DNA of 64,000 bases from Flammeovirgaceae bacterium UBA7330 (lineage in GTDB: Bacteria > Bacteroidota > Bacteroidia > Cytophagales > Cyclobacteriaceae): contig DKPQ01000010.1 in the NCBI GenBank assembly GCA_002471275.1, positions 62,001 to 126,000 of the forward strand, written 5' to 3'. The notes under the pieces were generated by a model. That model had not been told where the DNA came from. It did no database searches and saw only the letters and a list, made by a program, of their open reading frames with translations. Below are positions 62,764-64,000 of this stretch, piece after piece. The position numbers and the translations under genes were made by a program. Every line of letters begins with the position of its first letter. The first letter of the stretch is position 1.

Positions 62764-64000
62764 TTGAAAAGTAAGATAACGATAGCACCCGCTCTTCGAG
62801 TTCTCAAAAAAGTCATTTTTTGGGGTTTAACCCTGGTAGTGACCCTGGCCCTGGCCATTATTTTGTTGCTGCAGGTTCCATGGGTTCAGAATACCATCAA
62901 AGATCGGCTACTGGAAACCCTCTACGAGGAAACCGGCCAGCAGATCTACCTCAAGAATATAAAGATCAAGTGGTTTGATCAGGTATTGATCAGGGAGCTG
63001 CTGGTCGAAGATTACAAAGGGAAACCCATGTTGAAAGCTTCTGAAGTAGAGATTAACTACCAGATATCAAATCTGCTGGTAGAGAATCACCTTTTTCTGG
63101 ATGATGCTTACCTGACTAAGGGTGAACTTAACCTGGTGAAATATGATGACTCGCTGGCTGTCAACATCATTGAGTTTATCGATGGGATCAAGACCTTGAA
63201 AAGTACAGGGCAAGTAGTAGATTCCTTAAAAAAACCATTTAACATTTCAGTTACCCAGATAGAGCTTGAGCAATTCAAGGTGGGTTATGACAACCAGCAG
63301 GTAGAGCATGCCGAAGAACAATACGTAGATCTGGCACATTTTGACTTCATGATCAATCAGGCAGGGTTCTATAAATTTGATATCAAAAAGGATACAATCT
63401 CATCGGTAGTCAGCTATCTCATCGGAGAGGAAATTAACACCCGGTTTCAAATCAGGGAATTTCAATCACTCTTTAAGTTGACGAATAAGGACCTGACCTT
63501 AAGCGAACTGTTCTTGAAAACACCGCACTCGGTAGTTAGAGACAGGCTCACATTCTCCTATGATAGTCTCAAGGATCTCAATGATTTTAGCAGTAAGGTA
63601 TCCCTCGATTTGCAACTACGGGAAACGAAAATAGATCAATATGACCTGTCCTATTTTGCACCTGTTCCCAGAGAACATCATATGATCGATACGGAAGCAG
63701 ATGTCCTGGGAAGGATTCCTGATCTTTCGATCAAAAACTTCTCTATCAAATACAATGATCGCAGCCACATTGAGGGGGACATTGATTTTATGGGATTGCC
63801 CAAAATCGATGAAGCATTCATAGATGCAAACATTTCTAATGGAAACCTTAACCCCGATGATTTTGCTGATTATGTAGGCGAATTTCGTAAAAACCTGATG
63901 TCCCTGGGTACCATTCGTTTTTCCGGATCCTTCCTTGGGTTTATCAATGATTTTGTAGCTAACGCCAACTTTATCACTGACAATGGGAAAGTTTATTCGG
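62764..64000 (+). CDS. TamB/AsmA-like translocation and assembly protein, N-terminal part
   Basis: A TTG at 62764 (MKSKITIAPALRVLKK) opens a frame that continues through base 64000 without a stop, giving at least 412 residues. A membrane anchor (VIFWGLTLVVTLALAIIL) is followed by VPWVQNTIKDRLLETLYEETGQQIYLKNIKI. AsmA-like beta-repeats then follow, such as VEINYQISNLLVENHLFLDDAYL and GELNLVKYDDSLAVNI. TamB-like proteins span the periplasm and move lipids or assemble outer-membrane proteins. The C-terminus lies beyond the window. The TTG was chosen because it leads cleanly into the anchor. Confidence 0.8.
   Translation, partial: MKSKITIAPALRVLKKVIFWGLTLVVTLALAIILLLQVPWVQNTIKDRLLETLYEETGQQIYLKNIKIKWFDQVLIRELLVEDYKGKPMLKASEVEINYQISNLLVENHLFLDDAYLTKGELNLVKYDDSLAVNIIEFIDGIKTLKSTGQVVDSLKKPFNISVTQIELEQFKVGYDNQQVEHAEEQYVDLAHFDFMINQAGFYKFDIKKDTISSVVSYLIGEEINTRFQIREFQSLFKLTNKDLTLSELFLKTPHSVVRDRLTFSYDSLKDLNDFSSKVSLDLQLRETKIDQYDLSYFAPVPREHHMIDTEADVLGRIPDLSIKNFSIKYNDRSHIEGDIDFMGLPKIDEAFIDANISNGNLNPDDFADYVGEFRKNLMSLGTIRFSGSFLGFINDFVANANFITDNGKVYS

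Noticed and set aside
1..64000. CRISPR arrays, insertion sequences, restriction or abortive-infection systems
   Set aside because: No regularly spaced repeats, transposase motifs or nuclease-helicase gene sets were seen in the translated frames.

Overview
The window reads as a chromosomal segment of a free-living, probably marine member of the Bacteroidota, most likely Cytophagales/Cyclobacteriaceae-like. The sequence basis is SusC/SusD pairs, many lipoproteins with Bacteroidota-type lipoboxes, FG-GAP/ASPIC proteins, DUF5916, GH97, a TANNTTTG-type promoter, frequent TTG/GTG starts and few Shine-Dalgarno sites. Species cannot be named from sequence alone.

Left third (1-14 kb), accessory and secreted functions. 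The end of a SusD gene is followed by a FG-GAP/ASPIC protein and a vanadium-haloperoxidase-type enzyme. Next come a CBM9/DUF5916 outer-membrane protein, a MORN-like lipoprotein, a VIT1/CCC1 metal transporter, a small lipoprotein, a sulfatase, methylglyoxal synthase, a SRAP (YedK/HMCES) protein and a CBM9 lipoprotein. A 34-codon remnant of a signal peptide follows.

Middle (14-32 kb), a PUL-like nutrient locus. It holds SusC, SusD, two more FG-GAP/ASPIC lipoproteins, an exported PIG-L deacetylase, a LacI-family regulator, an exported amidohydrolase/deacetylase, a sorbosone-dehydrogenase-like/cytochrome c lipoprotein, an exported RidA and an exported SelA-like PLP enzyme. Taken together these suggest envelope-located deacylation, oxidation and PLP-dependent elimination of an N-acylated amino compound, with RidA removing enamine by-products. 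No hydrolase names the substrate. This is the most unusual part of the window.

Right half (32-64 kb), mostly core genome. On the minus strand lie small hypothetical/TfoX-like genes, a GNAT-nitrilase fusion, and the set DUF177-rpmF-fabH-efp-accB-accC, then pdxA. On the plus strand lie rsmA-mgtE-2-hydroxyacid dehydrogenase, greA-HIT, and a tightly coupled six-gene run (GT2, small wHTH-like, SpoIIE phosphatase, NodB deacetylase, TatD, L-asparaginase). A tRNA-Ser(GGA) precedes an ExbB/small membrane protein/ExbD/ExbD energy-transducing operon. The end holds GH97, an aldehyde dehydrogenase, an HNH nuclease, smpB, tsaD and, divergently, the start of a TamB/AsmA-like protein that runs off the window. 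No insertion sequence, CRISPR array, prophage or rRNA was seen. Residue numbers are counted from the starts chosen here.
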